Assembly (NCBI GenBank): GCA_022601195.1
Contig: JAHZIX010000045.1
Span: 692,884-756,883, forward strand
From: Deltaproteobacteria bacterium
Lineage (GTDB): Bacteria; Acidobacteriota; Thermoanaerobaculia; Multivoradales; JAHZIX01
Direction of reading: 5' to 3'
Length of the DNA: 64,000 bases
The notes under the pieces were generated by a model. That model was given only the letters and a program-made list of their open reading frames with translations. It made no database searches and was not told the origin of the DNA. Position numbers and translations under genes: made by a program. This document shows, one piece after another, positions 61,501 to 64,000 of this stretch (position 1 is its first letter; the number at the start of each line of letters is the position of its first letter).

Positions 61501-63030
61501 GGCGAGCTGGCCGATGCGGCGAGAGAAAGCCTGAAGCCGACCTCCGCCGTGATCGGTTTCCTGTTGGGGGCGAAGGAAGATCTCGGAAAGGGCCGGGGTG
61601 ACGAAGACGGCAAAGAGGTAGCTGATGGTTAGGGTGAGCATGATGACGATGGGGATGGCTCGGGTGAACTCCCCGGTGCCGCCTTCCGCCAGCAGCATGG
61701 GAACGAAGGCGGCGAGGGTCGTGGCGGTGGCTGCTGCCAAGGGCACCGCTAGCTCCCGGACAGCTCCGAGGGCCGCAGCGTGAGGCCGCTCCCCCCGGTC
61801 GATCCGCCATTGGATGTTTTCTGCCATGACGATGGCGTTGTCGACCAGCATTCCCAAGGCGATGACCAGAGCGGCGATGGAGATCTGGTGCAAGACTCCG
61901 CCGCCGATGGCGTAGACGGCCAGGGAGGTGAGGACCACCAGGGGAACCACGGAAGCGACGATCAGTCCCAAGCGCATTCCCATAGCGAGAATCAACAAGC
62001 CGGCGACGATCAGCACGCCGAGGAGGAGAGATCGGCTCAGATCCCGCAACCGCTCCTCGACCCGGTCCGGTTGGAAGATGATCTCGTCGATCTGGATTGC
62101 CGTGAGCTTGGCTCCCTGTTCGGTCATCAGGTCCCGGACCTCGGTGCCAAAGTCCAGCAGGTTGCCTCCGACCCGAGGCACGATACCGATGCCGATTCCC
62201 GCTTCGCCATCCAGGCGCATGCGAGCAGCGGCGGGTTCCTCTGGTCCCCGGCGGACATCGGCGACGGCGGCCAAGGGCACCGTGTTTCCATCCGGCAGCA
62301 GGATGGGAGTGGAGCGAATCTCCTCGACGGACTCGAATTCGCTCAGGGGCCGCAAAGTGACCGTGCGGCCGGCCAGCTCCACGGAGCCTCCCGGAAGGAT
62401 CCGGTTGCGGGCTTGTAGCTGCCCGGCCAATTGCCGAGGGTCGAGACCCAGGCGGCGAGCGGTGGAGTCGTCATAGGCGATGGTGATCTGATCTCCTGGG
62501 TCTGCGGTCAGCTTGACCTCAGAAACGGAAGGTAGAGTCAGCAATCGATCTTTCAGGTCCTCGGCCGCTGCCATCAACACCAGCGGATCTGGCTGACCGG
62601 TGAGGGCATAGACGATGGACTCTTGGTCCTGAAGCTCATCATCGAGCTCTGGGGTTCCGACCCCTGCAGGAAAGTCTCTTTGGGCGTTGCTCAAGGCTTC
62701 ACGAACTTCATCCCAAGCCTTGTCGGTGTTCTTGATGGAGTCTCGTAGATCGATCTGGAGGACCGCGAGCTCGGAATAGGAAGACGAGCTGATCTCCTTG
62801 ATGTCGTCCACCGCTGCCAGGTGTTCTTCGAGAGGCTCCAGCACCAAACGCTCGACGGTTTCGGCGTCTGTGCCCGGAAAGGGAACCACCACCAGGCCCC
62901 AGAAATCCGGCAGTCGGGGATCTTCCTGACGCGGCATTTCGACCCAGAAAAGCAGACCGAGAAGAGCCAGCAAGCCCACCAGAGTCAGGACCAGCTTGCG
63001 TTGACCAAGGAGGCGTTCCAGCAAGATCAC
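58564..63030 (-). CDS. RND efflux permease fused to a TolC-like outer-membrane factor
   Basis: 1488 residues in one uninterrupted frame. Residues 1-~1010 are an AcrB/MdtC-type RND transporter: LLERLLGQRKLVLTLVGLL, the two large periplasmic loops, GMLVDNAIVMAENI (proton-relay Asp) and ALIGVVVNNAIVLLEV. After the last helix a short basic linker leads to AAAMGALFLFGLVLPATAFGA, which looks like an internal signal peptide. The remaining ~430 residues are a TolC-like factor with long coiled-coil helices (LTARRSRQEASSEAADAFLDILA; AALRDQRTQRDLARLELVRSW). RND and TolC proteins are usually separate. The start overlaps the adaptor stop (ATGA). Confidence 0.9.
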   Translation of the reverse strand: MILLERLLGQRKLVLTLVGLLALLGLLFWVEMPRQEDPRLPDFWGLVVVPFPGTDAETVERLVLEPLEEHLAAVDDIKEISSSSYSELAVLQIDLRDSIKNTDKAWDEVREALSNAQRDFPAGVGTPELDDELQDQESIVYALTGQPDPLVLMAAAEDLKDRLLTLPSVSEVKLTADPGDQITIAYDDSTARRLGLDPRQLAGQLQARNRILPGGSVELAGRTVTLRPLSEFESVEEIRSTPILLPDGNTVPLAAVADVRRGPEEPAAARMRLDGEAGIGIGIVPRVGGNLLDFGTEVRDLMTEQGAKLTAIQIDEIIFQPDRVEERLRDLSRSLLLGVLIVAGLLILAMGMRLGLIVASVVPLVVLTSLAVYAIGGGVLHQISIAALVIALGMLVDNAIVMAENIQWRIDRGERPHAAALGAVRELAVPLAAATATTLAAFVPMLLAEGGTGEFTRAIPIVIMLTLTISYLFAVFVTPALSEIFLRPQQETDHGGGRLQAFSRRIGQLAVRRAPWVVILALVVVGLSLAAAGNVKQQFFPSSDRNQLVVDLKLPEGSHLDATDEQSRSLERALLQHPEVVSVAAFVGRSTPKFYYNLNSIPWSPHLAQLIVETTSTATLDSVMAWLRETVSRDQPALELVVRKLEQGPSIEAPVEIRLLGEDLEALGEAAGAVLAELRPIPGVADARHTLGTGAPTMQFRINDAAAAVRGLSREDVAISLFGRTRGLPVGEFRAEDDPIPVVLRSTAGERLPAEELGQVDVARPGGAAVPLSQVAKVELEWRPAAIHHYNRSRVVRVLSELEGSATYSDVLRRLTPRLEALSYPEGVRWEVGGAAAGSDEANLAVMRVLPVGVLLLLAILMAEFRSLRRVGIVLVTVPLAAAGVIPGLLLAAQPFGFMSSLGVFALIGVVVNNAIVLLEVVESRRSEGADLATALTDAVERRLRPILLTTATTVAGLTPLAFSPSTLWPPMAWAMISGLIGSTFLTIMVVPALYALLFARKGARPFRWGSFSKGPERGQERKTAAAMGALFLFGLVLPATAFGAETREASVTLAEAMEQATDRPRALASQQLAQAARQQAKAERRGALLPSITVGVMAMERSEDFEVATPFGDLRFGDRGSEDGEVSLVQPLLAPSPLFYGAPAADAAADAQDLTARRSRQEASSEAADAFLDILAIDARISATGSFVASLRTSLTETRARVEAGRSLEADALKVQLALDSAQQERDNLQELRAVAKIRLGLALGSDSSLEPTAGDSLVAGIAVPVSVNLPAAFDLALRHRPDLLALRQQSKSLRLRRSAVRAERLPRLQATAKWLYSSGSPYRQDNWFEGGIGVSWRPFASGTRGPRVAALAEQGLALESQLLEAERGVRLQVASALAALTNSQGNLLVGESGVVQAAEALRVERERHQAGRVTTNDLLQGEAALRDQRTQRDLARLELVRSWIHFQLALGQASGAAMLPPGIDNGGDSIESPSPPGEGEGRSPSR

Positions 63031-64000
63031 CGAACCACCTCCACCGCATCGCCGTCCACCAGGCTGGCGAGGCCGCTCGTCACCACCTGATCACCAGCCT
63101 GGAGAGCTCCGGCCACTGCCACCCGGTCTCCAAGCAACATCTCCACTTCTACAGCGATCCTTTCGGCCCGATCTTCGGCCAGGCGAAAAACGGTGGGTCG
63201 GCTGCCGCCAGGGTTGAGAATAGCGCCGAGGGGAACCGTAAGCCTTGCTCCGGACTCGGTGGGCATGGCCACTTCGGTGGTCATGCCGGCGGAGATTCCG
63301 TCTCTTGCCTCCAGGGAAACCACCACGGGAAAGAGTCTTCCGCTGCCGACTCCGGCTCGCGTGATGGAAGTGATGTGGCCGGGTACGGTACCGGAGCTGG
63401 AGAGGGGCAGGTCCACCTGGACCTCTTGCCCTTCGGAAAGGCTACGAATCCACCCTTCCGGCACTCCCAGCTCTACCTCCAAAGGGCCATCGCCGCTGAT
63501 TTCCACGACGGTCTTACCAGCGCCGGCATACTCCCCAGGCTCCAGAGCCACCCGGCTCACCGTGCCCGCGAAGGGGGCGATGAGGGACGCTTCTCGCAGC
63601 ACCCGACTAGCTTCGTCGCGGCGAGCCCGTGCCGCATCTCGACTCGAGGAGAGGGCAGCCTGGGCTGCACTGACTTGCTCCAACTCTTCCTGGGTGGCTG
63701 CTCCAGCTGCTACGAGCCGTTCTACTCTGGAAGTCTCCAAGGTCATTTGCACCTGGCGAGCTTCGATTTCTGCCAGGTTGCCGGCAGCAGCGCTCAAGGT
63801 GTTGCGGAGCTTTCGGTCATTCAAAAGGGCGACGGATTGCCCTGCTTCGACCCGGTCACCGATGGCCACAGACCGTGAGCTCAAGCGTCCCCCAAAGGGG
63901 AAAGATAGCTGCGCCCGATGCTCTGCACGCAAGACGCCGGAGAAACGCAGCGTGCGCGACGCTTCACCGGCTTCCACGGTTTGCACCTGGACTCGTTGTA
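63027..64000 (-). CDS. RND periplasmic adaptor (membrane fusion protein), 5' end beyond window
   Basis: At least 323 codons are open to the window edge; a GTG at 63986 is in frame but upstream sequence (QRVQV) continues the typical adaptor start, so the true start lies outside. Visible order: barrel-sandwich/lipoyl half motif GRLSSRSVAIGDRVEAGQSVALL, an alpha-helical hairpin (ARQVQMTLETSRVERLVAAGAATQEELEQVSAAQAAL), the second half motif LIAPFAGTVSRVALEPGEYAGAGKTVVEI, beta-barrel domain, and the membrane-proximal end (VLGDRVAVAGALQAGDQVVTSG). It pairs with the fused RND-TolC protein downstream. Confidence 0.9.
   Translation of the reverse strand, partial: QRVQVQTVEAGEASRTLRFSGVLRAEHRAQLSFPFGGRLSSRSVAIGDRVEAGQSVALLNDRKLRNTLSAAAGNLAEIEARQVQMTLETSRVERLVAAGAATQEELEQVSAAQAALSSSRDAARARRDEASRVLREASLIAPFAGTVSRVALEPGEYAGAGKTVVEISGDGPLEVELGVPEGWIRSLSEGQEVQVDLPLSSSGTVPGHITSITRAGVGSGRLFPVVVSLEARDGISAGMTTEVAMPTESGARLTVPLGAILNPGGSRPTVFRLAEDRAERIAVEVEMLLGDRVAVAGALQAGDQVVTSGLASLVDGDAVEVVR

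Overview
The window looks like a piece of chromosome from an aerobic, LPS-bearing Gram-negative bacterium. It has LptD, a TolC-type efflux partner, many c-type cytochromes, a caa3-type oxidase and two alternative complex III (ACIII) type loci. This gene mix, together with a GldC homologue, a 'FESGDLSGWS' C-terminal tail on a secreted protease and high GC, fits an Acidobacteriota-like lineage (for example Thermoanaerobaculia). That placement is inference; no rRNA or other phylogenetic marker is present.

Region 1 (1-13.1 kb, all minus strand) is respiratory. Reading in transcription order: a pseudokinase-TonB fusion, heme O synthase (ctaB), a SCO copper chaperone, then a consensus-like promoter and a seven-gene operon. 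The operon encodes pentaheme ActA-like, iron-sulfur ActB-like and lipoprotein ActE-like proteins, then a divergent cytochrome bd subunit I (CydA)-like protein and three further c-type cytochromes, the last running off the window. No ActC, ActD or ActF is present, so the operon joins the periplasmic half of ACIII to a CydA-type membrane subunit. This is the most interesting system in the window.

Region 2 (13.2-24.9 kb) is envelope and isoprenoid metabolism. It holds mltG-ruvX (minus), a thiolase, lptD, a run of nucleotide-sugar genes (RmlA-type nucleotidyltransferase, RfbD-type reductase, two GDP-sugar-type SDRs), a fused two-domain prenol kinase (VTE5-like plus DUF92/VTE6-like) and a UbiA prenyltransferase.

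Region 3 (24.9-29.9 kb) is sparsely coding. It has a MORN/YwqK-like protein, an ABM-domain protein, unknown membrane proteins, a YkvA/DUF1232 protein and a solute-binding protein, with long gaps that look less GC-rich.

Region 4 (30.2-43.4 kb, plus strand) is a canonical actABCDEF operon running into sco-coxBACD. The oxidase subunit I has the YSHPAVY signature of A2-type enzymes. A perfect CRP-type palindrome lies upstream of actA. The products should form a quinol to cytochrome c/caa3 electron-transfer chain.

Region 5 (43.4-64 kb) is mixed: an HD phosphohydrolase, two metzincin-type proteases, a HEAT-repeat protein, a DUF1287 protein followed by a 15-bp tandem array, a cupin lipoprotein, a VapBC-type toxin-antitoxin pair with a palindromic operator candidate, a giant M48 protease fusion, an alpha/beta hydrolase, a GldC homologue, an aminotransferase, and an RND pump fused to its outer-membrane factor with its adaptor (cut by the window end). 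I saw no tRNA, rRNA, CRISPR array or intact insertion sequence. Start codons were chosen by overlap and Shine-Dalgarno spacing and several are TTG or GTG.
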